A DNA stretch of 64,000 nucleotides from Moorella thermoacetica (GTDB lineage Bacteria > Bacillota > DSM-521 > Neomoorellales > Neomoorellaceae), in assembly GCF_001267405.1 (NCBI RefSeq), contig NZ_CP012369.1, positions 1,390,001-1,454,000 on the forward strand, written 5' to 3'. The position numbers and the translations under genes are program-made. This document shows, piece after piece, positions 26,712 to 35,154 of the stretch (within the stretch, counting starts at the first letter, position 1; each line of letters opens with the position of its first letter). The notes beneath the pieces are model-generated. The model saw only the letters and a list, made by a program, of their open reading frames with translations. It did no database searches and was not told the DNA's origin.

Positions 26712-27293
26712 TTACCTGGCAACTATAACGGCAACGTCATCATCCCGGCGGCCATACTTTTCCCCTATCAACCGGACCAGTTCCTCTGCAGTAAGCCGGT
26801 AGTTTGCCAGTAAGGCCAGGGGAACAGCGCCTTCCTGAATACCGTCCGAATGGATTAAAAATAAATCGCCTTCTTGATAAGATCCTTTCGCGATCAATAA
26901 CTGGTGCGGGTAATTATAGCCCAGGATGCCAGGTGTGGCCAGAGGAGTAATAATTCCCTTGGCACTTAGGATTTTGACATGGATATTACCCACTATGGCT
27001 GCCTGCCAGAGACCCTGCCTCCGATCAACCCGGCAAAGGGCAGCAACGGCTCCCCTGGTGCCCCTTAACTCCCGGTGACAGAGCTGGAATATGTTTACCA
27101 GCCCGGTATTCATGCTGGATTCCATAGAGGCGATAGCTATCTCCGCGGCCCGGGCGGCTTCAGGACCGTGGCCAATCCCGTCCCCTACGGCCAGAAAAAT
27201 TACACCTTCTACCCTTTTTACCAGGCAGGCATCGCCGCAGGCTATTTCCCCCTCCCTGGCACGGGTGTAGATGCCTACTTCCAGTTTTTCCAC
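26712..27293 (-). CDS. rsbX: RsbX-like PP2C-type phosphatase
   Basis: This 193-aa SpoIIE/PP2C-family domain has the metal-binding pieces AVGDGIGHG near 37-45 and LIHSDGI near 146. RsbX removes phosphate from RsbS/RsbR and resets the stressosome. The GTG start overlaps the rsbT end by 19 bp. No sensor domain is attached, as in RsbX and unlike RsbU. Confidence 0.85.
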   Translation of the reverse strand: MEKLEVGIYTRAREGEIACGDACLVKRVEGVIFLAVGDGIGHGPEAARAAEIAIASMESSMNTGLVNIFQLCHRELRGTRGAVAALCRVDRRQGLWQAAIVGNIHVKILSAKGIITPLATPGILGYNYPHQLLIAKGSYQEGDLFLIHSDGIQEGAVPLALLANYRLTAEELVRLIGEKYGRRDDDVAVIVAR

Positions 27294-27682
27294 TTCCCGA
27301 TCCGGACAGTGGTACCCTGGCCAACCCGGGATTCTATAAAAAAGGTATCCATTAACCGCCTGGCTCCAGACAGGCCTGCGCCCAGGCCATTGCTACTAGA
27401 GTAACCATCGCGTAAAGCCAGTTCTATATCGGCGATGCCTGGTCCCTGATCACTGACGGTGATCTCGATACCCTGCCGTTCTCCCCTGGTTACCACTTCG
27501 ATGTCCACTTTACCGAAGCCGGCATAAAGGACCACATTGCGAGTCAGTTCGGAAACAGCCGTGGCTATCCTCACCTGATCGACGGTATTAAAACCGATTT
27601 GCCGGGCTATTTCCCGCGCCGCTTGCCGGGCGGTAATTATATCATATTCGCTGGTGATGGGGAGGGTTTGTTTGAGATTCAT
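27275..27682 (-). CDS. rsbT: RsbT-type serine/threonine switch kinase
   Basis: This 135-aa GHKL kinase has the N box (ATAVSELTRNVVLYA), the G1 box (VSDQGPGI) and a G2 region with GLGAGLSG. RsbT phosphorylates RsbS and RsbR and on release activates the downstream output protein, here most likely the RsbU_N-containing diguanylate cyclase. The ATG follows GGAGCAG, two bases after the rsbS gene. Confidence 0.9.
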   Translation of the reverse strand: MNLKQTLPITSEYDIITARQAAREIARQIGFNTVDQVRIATAVSELTRNVVLYAGFGKVDIEVVTRGERQGIEITVSDQGPGIADIELALRDGYSSSNGLGAGLSGARRLMDTFFIESRVGQGTTVRIGKWKNWK

Positions 27683-27683
27683 A

Positions 27684-28055
27684 TTATCGCTGCTCCATTC
27701 GGGCTAGATTTTTAAGTTTATCCAGCCCTTTTTGCAGGTTTAATGCCGTCGCCATGCCCCGGAGATCCAGGCCCATCTCCGTCAAAGTGATGGCTACAGC
27801 CGGTTTGATACCTGTTAGGACAAAAGGCAGCCCCAGCAATTCAGCCAGCCTGCTGATTTCTATGAGTACCCTGGTCACAAAACTATCCACCACTTCTAGG
27901 GCACTGATATCAATTACCAGGCCTTTACCCGCAACCCCGGTGATATTATGTAATAATTCCTCTTTAAACTGGATAACGCTTTGATCGTGCAGGGTTTCTT
28001 CAATGGCCACTACCCAGTAATCGTCCACTTTCAGGATGGGCACCCGGCTACTCAT
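27684..28055 (-). CDS. rsbS: RsbS-type STAS protein of the stressosome core
   Basis: About 123 aa when started at ATG 28055, which overlaps the rsbR stop by 8 bases. A longer frame to 28169 runs inside rsbR. The protein is a single STAS domain. The phosphorylatable serine lies in LEVVDSFVT near residue 59, the position of Ser59 in Bacillus RsbS. It forms the stressosome shell with RsbR and sequesters RsbT. Confidence 0.9.
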   Translation of the reverse strand: MSSRVPILKVDDYWVVAIEETLHDQSVIQFKEELLHNITGVAGKGLVIDISALEVVDSFVTRVLIEISRLAELLGLPFVLTGIKPAVAITLTEMGLDLRGMATALNLQKGLDKLKNLARMEQR

Positions 28056-28866
28056 GGTCGTGCTCCACCCGCTCCAGCCTGTAGCCCAGCCAGCGAAAGG
28101 CCAGTTCCAGCCCGGCGTGGAGGTTATTTTTGGTAATAATATCCGGAAAATCGATCCCCAGACGGACAATTGTTTGGGCCAGCTCCGGCCTGATACCCAC
28201 CAGAATGCAACGGCTTCCTAAAAGCCTGGCGGCTTTGACAGTTTTAATCAAGTGATGGGCAACCTGGGTGTCTACTACCGGCACGCCGCTGATATCAATG
28301 ATGACAACCTCGGCCTGGTAGCGCACTATACCTTCCAGGAGATTATCCATTATTTCTTTAGCCCGCCTGGTATCGATAGTACCGATTAACGGCAATAAAA
28401 GAATATCCTGCATAAGGGGTATTACCGGTGTCGATAGCTCCATTAAGGCCTCGTTTTGCTTCTGGATTACCTCGCGCTGGGTCTGCAAAGCCATTTTTAG
28501 TAAAAAAGATGTGCCTTTAAAAATATGGTCCCTGACTGTGGTAATGTAAGATGCTGCTGCTTGCAGGTCATGATACTGCTCCCGGATAACGCTTATAAAG
28601 CTGTCTAAAATCTTTTCTAATATAAGTTGAAGAACCTCGATATGATATCCCTGGGCAAACATTATTTTTACTTTATCTGCTATTTCCTTTTCGAGTTCTG
28701 AAGTAGTAAAGCCAGATTGTTCGAGATCGCTCAAGATGGCGCGGCAAAAATCACGGGTTAAAGCTGATATTTCATTAAAATGGACCCCCGCCTGGTCTTC
28801 TTTACTCAACAAATTTATAGCCTTTTCGACAATGTTCTCTGCTTTTAGTTCTCCACATATATCCAC
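28048..28866 (-). CDS. rsbR: RsbR-type stressosome sensor
   Basis: This 272-aa protein has an N-terminal helical domain (about 1-140) of the globin-like RsbR sensor kind and a C-terminal STAS domain (about 150-265). The conserved phospho-threonine lies in SGVPVVDTQVA. The GTG start follows AAGGAGGAAAG. It is the first gene of the operon, behind a strong sigma-A promoter. The ligand of the sensor domain is unknown. Confidence 0.9.
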   Translation of the reverse strand: MDICGELKAENIVEKAINLLSKEDQAGVHFNEISALTRDFCRAILSDLEQSGFTTSELEKEIADKVKIMFAQGYHIEVLQLILEKILDSFISVIREQYHDLQAAASYITTVRDHIFKGTSFLLKMALQTQREVIQKQNEALMELSTPVIPLMQDILLLPLIGTIDTRRAKEIMDNLLEGIVRYQAEVVIIDISGVPVVDTQVAHHLIKTVKAARLLGSRCILVGIRPELAQTIVRLGIDFPDIITKNNLHAGLELAFRWLGYRLERVEHDHE

Positions 28867-28907
28867 CGACGCTTTCCTCCTTAATTTGACATTATTCTAT
28901 AACCCTA

Positions 28908-28936
28908 ATTATAGGGGGAGCCTTTTTTACCGTCAA
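28908..28936 (-). promoter_or_regulatory. sigma-A promoter of the stressosome operon
   Basis: On the minus strand: TTGACG (28931-28936), a 17-bp spacer, and TATAAT (28908-28913), 42 bp upstream of the rsbR start. The -10 matches consensus and the -35 matches in five of six positions, which points to constitutive expression. Confidence 0.85.
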
Positions 28937-28997
28937 GAAAATTTTACCTGGTATCCCCGCGTCCAAGGCAGCAACAACAGCCCAAGTTTCTCGGGCA

Positions 28998-29040
28998 AAA
29001 ACGAACGAGGGGATAACCTGGAGCCATCCCGGCTATCCCC
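28998..29040 (-). terminator. terminator of the PepSY gene
   Basis: GGGGATAGCC and GGTTATCCCC arms (29009-29040) form a stem on the minus strand, followed by TCGTTCGTTTTTG. It lies 40 bp after the PepSY gene stop. Confidence 0.65.
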
Positions 29041-29079
29041 TTCCTGGCTTTTACCTATATACCTTTCACTCTTCTACCT

Positions 29080-29637
29080 TTACTGTTCCACTTGAATATT
29101 ATCGTTATCGATACCCTTTGCTCCTTTTTCATTATCCTGGCCGCTATCCTGGTCCTGGGCCAGCACCTGGCCGTTGCCGGCGTCTACCTTTACGTCTATG
29201 CTGCCGCTGGCAGCCTGGATTTCTACGCTGTAGACGAGGTTGCCATTTTCATTGTCCAGGGCAACTTTTTTTACCGTTCCCGGGACTGCCTTCAAGGCTG
29301 CGCTTTTAGCAGCATCAGCAGTAATCTTGGCCCTGGCCTGCAGGGCCTGGCTTTCGGCAGCTTCGTTCTGTTTTTCGGTGGTCTCGTTAACTTCGGTGCC
29401 ATTATCATTTTGCGAGTTGGCTACTTTGATGCTGGCGTTGTATGCAGGCTGCTGCTGGCTGGCTTGCACCTGCTGCCCGTTAGCCGGCGCCGGATTAACC
29501 GTGGCGGCACTCTGGGCTATGGCAGGGATGGAGGCAGCAGCCGCTTTTGCCGGCTGGTTGGCAAATACGCCAATTCCAGTGGCCGCACCCAGCAACATAA
29601 CACCTGTCGTTAGCGAGGCAAGGAGTTTTTTGTTCAT
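29080..29637 (-). CDS. secreted PepSY-domain protein
   Basis: This 185-aa exported protein has a signal peptide (about 1-33) and an Ala/Gln/Asn-rich linker (about 34-95). One PepSY domain (about 96-165) starts ITADAAKSAALKAVPG. Its acidic tail is rich in Asp, Asn and Gln. PepSY proteins often accompany envelope-sensing two-component systems, and one lies directly upstream here. Its promoter carries the four-copy TTTAAT operator, so it is a likely target of that system. Confidence 0.75.
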   Translation of the reverse strand: MNKKLLASLTTGVMLLGAATGIGVFANQPAKAAAASIPAIAQSAATVNPAPANGQQVQASQQQPAYNASIKVANSQNDNGTEVNETTEKQNEAAESQALQARAKITADAAKSAALKAVPGTVKKVALDNENGNLVYSVEIQAASGSIDVKVDAGNGQVLAQDQDSGQDNEKGAKGIDNDNIQVEQ

Positions 29638-29685
29638 ATCCTTACCTTTCCCCTTTCGTAAATTTAATCTATCGGGTACCCGACG

Positions 29686-29745
29686 ATTATAGAATAAGAC
29701 CTTTGAATTAAAGGGTTATTAATGGAAGATTAGAGTTTTTTAATG
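29686..29745 (-). promoter_or_regulatory. promoter with direct-repeat operator (site C)
   Basis: The minus strand 29745-29705 has four TTAA/CTAA half-sites at 10-11-bp spacing. It matches site D (22780-22820) almost base for base. A TATTCT at 29691-29696 sits 15 bp from the last half-site, the same geometry as at 32.0 and 32.5 kb; TATAAT at 29686-29691 overlaps it. Confidence 0.65.
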
Positions 29746-29752
29746 TAACCCT

Positions 29753-31147
29753 TCATTCAACCGGCAACCATACTTTAAAGGTTGTTCCCCGCCCCACCGC
29801 ACTTTCTACCTCAATTTTGCCGTTATGGGCGCGGACGATCCAGTCGCAGATAGCCAGTCCCAGGCCAAAGCCCCCTTCCGCCCGGGAACGGGCTTTATCG
29901 ACCCGGTAGAATCGCTCAAAGATATGGGCCAGATGTTCCTCCGGGATACCTACTCCCGTATCCTGCACCTGCAGCAGGGCCTGCCGGCCGCGCCGTTCCA
30001 GGCTGACGACCACCTCCCCTTCCGGCGTATATTTGATGGCATTATCCACCAGATTGGCCAGGAGCTGGGTCAAGCGTGTCTGATCCCCGCGAACGACCAC
30101 TTTTTCCTTAATTTTTTTTACCAGCCTCAGGCCCTTTTCCGCCGCCATCCCCTGGAATTCGGCCGTGACGCCTTCCACCAGTTCGCCCAAATCCAGGGGT
30201 TCCATCTCCATCTGTTCCATCCTGTCGTCGCTCCGGGCCAAAAGCAATAACTTGGCGACCAGGTTACCCATCCACTCCGCCTGATCACGGATTATTTCCA
30301 GGGCCTGGCGGTACTCTGCCGGCGAGTGCTGCCGCTGTAGGGCCGCTTCGGCCTGGCTGCGGATGACGGCCAGGGGGGTGCGAAATTCGTGGGAGGCGTC
30401 GGCAGTAAACTGCCGCTGGCGCTGAAAGGCCCGGTCCAGGCGATCCAGCATCTCGTCCAGGGTGGCCACCAGGTGCCCCACCTCGTCGTTACCGTGGGGC
30501 AGGTCCAGGCGCCGGCTCAGGTCAGTAGCGCTGATCTGGCGGGCTTTGGCGGCAATTCTATCAATAGGCTGCAACGCCCGCCGGGCCAGGAAAATACCCC
30601 CTCCCGCCGCCACCAGCAGGGTCATGGGGATGGCAATAAGGATAAATAACAGCAGGCGGTCCAGGGGCTTTTCGGTCTCTTCGACCGAGCGTACAACCAG
30701 GACCCAGTAAGGTTGCTGGCCTTTTTCCCTTACCGGGACCAGGAGCACCCGCCATTCGGCCCCCTTAATCTCCACTGTTGCGGGCCGGCTGGCCGTTAAG
30801 CCCTTCACCTGGAAGCCGGTAGCCAGGTCCGCCGGCATGTTTGTATCCAGGACTTTACCTCCGGTGTCGTAAAGGCCAAAGTAAGTACCGGGCAGGAGGG
30901 GCAAATTGGGGTCCAGGCGTGGCAGGCCGTTCTCGTTGTCCAGGCTGCTTAAAACCTGTTCCCCCTGGGAGAATAATAAAGAATCCAGGCCCTGTTTCAG
31001 GCTCCGGGACATGTTAAAGTAAATAAAAGCGCTGAAGCCGGCCAGGATCAAGGCCAGCAAGAAAACATACCAGGCCGTCAGCCGCCACCGCAGGGGAATA
31101 CCGCGGAGCCAGGTGGAAAATTTCTGCCGCAAGTTAAAGCCTCCCAT
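29753..31147 (-). CDS. membrane sensor histidine kinase
   Basis: This 464-aa kinase has two transmembrane helices (about 24-46 and 160-182) flanking an extracytoplasmic domain of about 115 aa. A HAMP domain (about 183-235), HisKA (DASHEFRTPLAVIR, with the phospho-His near residue 247) and HATPase follow (NLVDNAIKYTPEG, DTGVGIP and GFGLGLAI). The partner regulator is encoded 12 bp upstream and the PepSY target downstream. The arrangement suggests envelope sensing. Confidence 0.9.
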   Translation of the reverse strand: MGGFNLRQKFSTWLRGIPLRWRLTAWYVFLLALILAGFSAFIYFNMSRSLKQGLDSLLFSQGEQVLSSLDNENGLPRLDPNLPLLPGTYFGLYDTGGKVLDTNMPADLATGFQVKGLTASRPATVEIKGAEWRVLLVPVREKGQQPYWVLVVRSVEETEKPLDRLLLFILIAIPMTLLVAAGGGIFLARRALQPIDRIAAKARQISATDLSRRLDLPHGNDEVGHLVATLDEMLDRLDRAFQRQRQFTADASHEFRTPLAVIRSQAEAALQRQHSPAEYRQALEIIRDQAEWMGNLVAKLLLLARSDDRMEQMEMEPLDLGELVEGVTAEFQGMAAEKGLRLVKKIKEKVVVRGDQTRLTQLLANLVDNAIKYTPEGEVVVSLERRGRQALLQVQDTGVGIPEEHLAHIFERFYRVDKARSRAEGGFGLGLAICDWIVRAHNGKIEVESAVGRGTTFKVWLPVE

Positions 31148-31159
31148 GCCCCTCTAGGC

Positions 31160-31840
31160 CTAGCTTTTACCAGGTTCCCGGAGGCAATAGCCGCTGCCGC
31201 GAATGGTATAGAGTAACTTGGGTTCAAAATTATCGTCTATCTTGCGCCGCAGGTAGCGGATATAGACATCGACTATATTGGACATGCCGCTGAAATCATA
31301 ATCCCAGACGTGTTCGGCTATCTGGGTGCGGGTCAGGACCCGGTTGGGATTGCGCATCAAGTACTCCAGCAGGGCGTATTCCTTATTAGTAAGGTTAATT
31401 TCCCGGTCGCCCCGGCGTACCTGGCGGGACACCGTGTCCATCACCAGGTCCCCGACCTGCAGGACAGTGCTCTTATTGTCGCTTTCCCGCCGCAGCAGGG
31501 CCCGGACCCGGGCCAGGAGTTCAGCCAGGGCAAAGGGCTTGGTGAGGTAATCGTCGGCGCCGGCATCCAGTCCTCTGACCTTGTCGGCCACCGTATCCCG
31601 GGCCGTCAGCATAAGGACCGGGGTCTCAATGCGTTCATTCCGCAGGCGCCGGATAACTTCCATGCCATCCAGCCGGGGCAGCATGAGGTCCAAAATTATC
31701 AAATCATAGACCACTGTTTCCGCGAAGGCGACCCCCTCTTCGCCGTCGTAGGCAATGTCGGTGGCGTATCCTTCCTCCCGCAGGCAACGGGCCAGGGTAT
31801 TGGCCAGGGTGGTTTCGTCCTCAACGACCAGGATCCGCAT
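31160..31840 (-). CDS. OmpR-family response regulator
   Basis: This response regulator has 226 aa from ATG 31840 (MRILVVEDE). An upstream ATG at 31882 would add 14 atypical residues. The receiver domain has the acidic pair EDE, phospho-Asp in LIILDLMLPRLDG, Thr in MLTARDT and Lys in LTKPFALAEL. The C-terminal winged helix (about 125-222) is typical (TNKEYALLEYLM and VDVYIRYLRRKID). OmpR-family dimers bind direct repeats with 10-11-bp period, matching the TTTAAT repeats found at four nearby promoters. Confidence 0.92.
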   Translation of the reverse strand: MRILVVEDETTLANTLARCLREEGYATDIAYDGEEGVAFAETVVYDLIILDLMLPRLDGMEVIRRLRNERIETPVLMLTARDTVADKVRGLDAGADDYLTKPFALAELLARVRALLRRESDNKSTVLQVGDLVMDTVSRQVRRGDREINLTNKEYALLEYLMRNPNRVLTRTQIAEHVWDYDFSGMSNIVDVYIRYLRRKIDDNFEPKLLYTIRGSGYCLREPGKS

Positions 31841-32040
31841 ATCGCCGCCTGGTACCCAAAGGCTTGCAGCCGGTCTCCCCATGACCAGGCTTTCGCTCCC
31901 CTCAGGTTGGATTTACCTACTCCCGGAGCAGGTTAGAGGCAGGGAGACCCTTAAATCTAAATCTAATTATTTATGGTAACACAATAAGATTAAAATTAGA
32001 TGAAAAAACCGGTTTTTGCCGCCGCCCATACTTTGGCCTT

Positions 32041-32072
32041 TTAATGCCCCTTTAATCTTCAGGCTGTATACT
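32041..32072 (+). promoter_or_regulatory. promoter-like site with TTTAAT repeats (site B)
   Basis: TTTTAAT and TTTAATC half-sites start 11 bp apart (TTAA at 32041 and 32052). A TATACT -10 begins 15 bp after the second, as at site A. It reads away from the response regulator gene into the asnB remnant. No + strand gene lies between it and site A. Confidence 0.5.
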
Positions 32073-32084
32073 GTCCCTTGAAAT

Positions 32085-32297
32085 TTCGAGATGCTGCCGT
32101 CTTCGTTGCCTATGGGTTGGTGTCCGCCCGGCGGTCGATAATACTCAGGCGCCGGAAGCAAAGGCCGATACCGGGTTGCCGGTAGAGGCCCTGGTCATCG
32201 GGACCGCGATGGGCCATGGCCCAGGCCATGGCCGTAAGTTGTCCCACTGGCGGGACCTCATCTGCCCCGCGCAGGCGATGCCACCGATACCGCACAT
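32085..32297 (-). pseudogene. asnB: asparagine synthetase (glutamine amidotransferase class II) 5' remnant
   Basis: The minus strand starts MCGIGGIA at 32297, the hallmark N-terminus with catalytic Cys2. A frameshift follows and the next frame reads MAHRGPDDQGLY and LSIIDRRA. A second shift follows and another frame reads GHQPIGNEDGSI. Together these are the first 75 or so residues of AsnB in three frames. The rest of the gene is absent. Confidence 0.75.
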
Positions 32298-32470
32298 AGC
32301 CTCTTCGTCCTTTCCGCTCATTATGCCCGGCAATAACCACCACCTGCATGGTCACGGGTGAACGAACCAGCCCGCGGCAGAGGTAGGAAGCCCCCCGGAA
32401 CATTCCCTGTGTTTAAAGCCTGCTGGCAGGGAAGGCCATACGCTCTTAATTTAAAAAAATAACCCGGTCT

Positions 32471-32512
32471 GTTAAGCCTTTTAATGGAGCTTTAATCTCC
32501 TGGGGGTATATT
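32471..32512 (+). promoter_or_regulatory. promoter of the PAP2 phosphatase gene with TTTAAT operator (site A)
   Basis: TTTTAAT and TTTAATC lie 11 bp apart (TTAA at 32481 and 32492) with a weaker third TTAA at 32472. TATATT at 32507-32512 begins 15 bp after the last half-site. No good -35 is present, fitting activation by a regulator bound there. The gene starts 68 bp downstream. Confidence 0.65.
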
Positions 32513-32579
32513 AGGAACCGGGGCAAAAAATCTTTCAGACCCGAAGGAGGAGAAAGGGTAAAAAAAGGAGGTCTTTAAA

Positions 32580-33122
32580 ATGGACTGGCTTCTTTTCACG
32601 GGTATAAATAATTTAGCCGGGCACTGGCATAATGTTGACCTGGTAATGCGCTTTTTGGCTCTTTACGGCCCAATCTTTCTAGTGCTGCCCCTGGTATACC
32701 TGTGGTTTGCCAAGAAGGAGGAAAAAGCGGGTGAGGAACGCCTAATGGTCCTCAGGGCCGCAGCGGCAGCCTCCCTGGCTCTGTCCTTGAACCTGATTAT
32801 TGGTACCTGCTACTACCGTCCCCGCCCCTTTGTCCATCACCAGGTAAAGCTTTTAATCTCCCACGCTCAAGATTCTTCCTTTCCCAGCGACCATGCCACC
32901 CTGGCCTGGGCTCTGACATGGAGCACCCGGGCTAAGGGGATGTATTACGGCATGATGGTCCTGTCGCTGTTAACAATGGTCGCCCGGGTTTACGTAGGGG
33001 TCCATTATCCCTCGGATGTCATCGGCGGCGCCGTGGTTGGTATTATAGCCAGCCTGGTCATCGAACACCTCTGGCCGCTGGTACTCCCTGTAGCCCGGCG
33101 TCTGGCCCTGATGCTGCCGTAA
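32580..33122 (+). CDS. PAP2-family membrane phosphatase (BcrC-like undecaprenyl-diphosphatase)
   Basis: This 180-aa protein has four or five membrane helices and the three lipid-phosphatase motifs: YYRPRPF near residue 79, PSDHA near 101, and RVYVGVHYPSDV near 136. BcrC-type enzymes recycle undecaprenyl diphosphate in the envelope and confer bacitracin tolerance. AAAGGAGG precedes the ATG. The operator upstream suggests control by the two-component system 700 bp away. Confidence 0.82.
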   Translation: MDWLLFTGINNLAGHWHNVDLVMRFLALYGPIFLVLPLVYLWFAKKEEKAGEERLMVLRAAAAASLALSLNLIIGTCYYRPRPFVHHQVKLLISHAQDSSFPSDHATLAWALTWSTRAKGMYYGMMVLSLLTMVARVYVGVHYPSDVIGGAVVGIIASLVIEHLWPLVLPVARRLALMLP

Positions 33123-33125
33123 GAA

Positions 33126-33149
33126 AACTGGCCACCGGACGGTGGCCAG
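33126..33149. terminator. hairpin between convergent genes
   Basis: CTGGCCACC and GGTGGCCAG form a strong stem around a GGAC loop just after the PAP2 stop and before the end of the convergent ABC ATPase gene. No clear T-run is seen on either strand. Confidence 0.4.
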
Positions 33150-33169
33150 GCCGGGCATAGTTCTGCCTT

Positions 33170-34309
33170 TCAGGCATAAGCCTTTAGCGACAACTCCCGG
33201 GTATTCCAGGGGTAACCCAGGGAATTGCCATTCCCTTCGGTAAAGAAATGAACCTTATTCCAGTCAATGGTCAGCCATAATTCTCCTCCCCGGGGTTCCG
33301 TACGGCCCTCGCTGAAAGAAGCTATTAGCTCCTTGTCGCCGGCTGCCAGGTAATATAATCTCTCCTTACCACAATTTTCTCGCCAGGTAATTCGTACTGG
33401 CAGGCCTTCCCCTTCGGCTACCCCTTCTTCCCTCAAGGTAACGTCTTCGGGCCTAAGGCCCATGATCACCTTGCTTTGGGACTTACCCAGGAGCCAGGCG
33501 CTCCAGTTGCCTGGTATTATAAGTTTGAGACCTTCGCCGAGGAACAACTGGTTCCCTTTTACTATTCCCGGCAAGAGGTTCATGGGCGGGTTGCCTATAA
33601 ATTTGGCCACAAAGGTATTGGCCGGGCGGTTGTAGATATTCTCCGGGGTATCTACCTGCTGCAGGACGCCGCCTGCCAGGATGGCTATCCGCTGCCCTAT
33701 GGTCATGGCCTCTACCTGGTCATGGGTAACATAGATCATGGTCGAATTCAGTTTCCGATGCAGGCGTACCAGCTCACTGCGGGCCTGGGTACGCAATTGG
33801 GCATCCAGGTTAGAAAGGGGCTCATCCAGGAGGAAATAGGGGGCCTGTTTAACTATAGCCCGGGCAAGGGCCACCCGCTGGCGCTGCCCTCCTGACAATT
33901 CCCGTGGCCGGCGCTCCTCCAATCCTTCCAGGCCGAGGATAGCCAGAGCCTCCTTAATTCTGGCTTTAATTTCCTCCTTCGCCACCCGCCGCACCTGCAG
34001 TCCAAAGGCGATGTTCTCCCATACCGTCATATGGGGATAGAGGGCATAGTTCTGGAAGACCATGGCCACATCCCGCTCACCGGGTTCCAGATTGTTGGCC
34101 AGCCGGCCGTTTAAGTACAATTTACCGCTGGTCACCCTTTCCAGACCGGCTACCAGGCGTAAGGCTGTCGTCTTGCCACAACCTGACGGACCCAGGAGTA
34201 CCAGTCGTTCCCCGGCCTCGACCTTGAGGTCCAGTTGCTGCAACGCCGTTACCCGGCCATAAACTTTTCGTACTTTGTCAAAAAGAATATCCCCGGCTAT
34301 TACCGGCAT
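33170..34309 (-). CDS. UgpC/MsmK-type ABC importer ATPase
   Basis: This 379-aa protein has Walker A GPSGCGKTT near residue 39, signature LSGGQRQR near 139, and Walker B YFLLDEPLSNLD near 157. It ends in the TOBE/MOP-like C-terminal domain typical of sugar ATPases. It is the last gene of the SBP-permease-permease-ATPase operon, 26 bp after the second permease. Confidence 0.88.
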   Translation of the reverse strand: MPVIAGDILFDKVRKVYGRVTALQQLDLKVEAGERLVLLGPSGCGKTTALRLVAGLERVTSGKLYLNGRLANNLEPGERDVAMVFQNYALYPHMTVWENIAFGLQVRRVAKEEIKARIKEALAILGLEGLEERRPRELSGGQRQRVALARAIVKQAPYFLLDEPLSNLDAQLRTQARSELVRLHRKLNSTMIYVTHDQVEAMTIGQRIAILAGGVLQQVDTPENIYNRPANTFVAKFIGNPPMNLLPGIVKGNQLFLGEGLKLIIPGNWSAWLLGKSQSKVIMGLRPEDVTLREEGVAEGEGLPVRITWRENCGKERLYYLAAGDKELIASFSEGRTEPRGGELWLTIDWNKVHFFTEGNGNSLGYPWNTRELSLKAYA

Positions 34310-34335
34310 ATTTTCAACTCCTTCCTTAAAAGCTC

Positions 34336-35154
34336 TTACCCCTTCAACCCCGACTGAACAAAAGTATCCATTACATAACGCTGGGCCAGGAGGTAAGCGA
34401 CCAGAGGTGGCAATGAAGCCAGGGTCGCCGCCGCCATCATCGCCCCCCAGTTAGTTCCTCCCTCGAGGTTGGTAAACATCTGTAATGCCAGGGGCAAAGT
34501 GTACATGCTCTTGTCATTGATCATTAAAAGGGGCCAGAAATATTCGTTCCAGGTATTGATAAAGAAAAGGATACCCAGGGCGATCAGGCTCGGCTTTATC
34601 GCCGGCAGGAGCACGCGCCCTAATATCCTGCCATGTCCCACCCTGTCCAGGCGGGCGGCTTCCACCAGGGATGGAGGGATGCTGCGGATACTCTGCCGCA
34701 ACAGGAAAATGCCAAGGGCATCGGCCATCTGGGGAAGCGCCACCCCTGTATAGGTGTTAAGCCATCCCATTCTTGACATAAAGAGGTAATTGGGCATCAT
34801 GGTTACCGTAAAAGGGACGAAGATGCTTAAGAGGCAAAGGTAAAACAGGGTTTCCCGGCCGCGGAAAGAAAACTGGGTAAAGCCATAGGCTGCCAGGATG
34901 CTGGTCAGTAATTTGGCTGCCGTTACTATGAAGGCAATTATGAAGGTGTTCAAAATATAACGCCCCAGGGGAATAGCCCCCACAACATAAGCAAAATTGG
35001 CCGCCGTCGCCGGGTACGGCCAGGGGTTTAATGAAGCATTAAAAACTTGTTCCGGCGTTTTCCAGGCGGTGGCAAGCATCCATATCAAAGGGAGCAATGA
35101 CCCAAGGACCACCAGCAGCAGCGAGAAATGCCACCACGGGATTTTAGTTTTCAT
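34336..35154 (-). CDS. carbohydrate ABC transporter permease (MalG/UgpE type)
   Basis: About 272 aa from ATG 35154; a longer frame to 35205 overlaps the upstream gene and adds no membrane segment. Six transmembrane helices are present, with the EAA loop (EAARLDRVGHGRILGRVLLP) that docks to the ATPase. It overlaps the first permease gene by 11 bp. Confidence 0.88.
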   Translation of the reverse strand: MKTKIPWWHFSLLLVVLGSLLPLIWMLATAWKTPEQVFNASLNPWPYPATAANFAYVVGAIPLGRYILNTFIIAFIVTAAKLLTSILAAYGFTQFSFRGRETLFYLCLLSIFVPFTVTMMPNYLFMSRMGWLNTYTGVALPQMADALGIFLLRQSIRSIPPSLVEAARLDRVGHGRILGRVLLPAIKPSLIALGILFFINTWNEYFWPLLMINDKSMYTLPLALQMFTNLEGGTNWGAMMAAATLASLPPLVAYLLAQRYVMDTFVQSGLKG

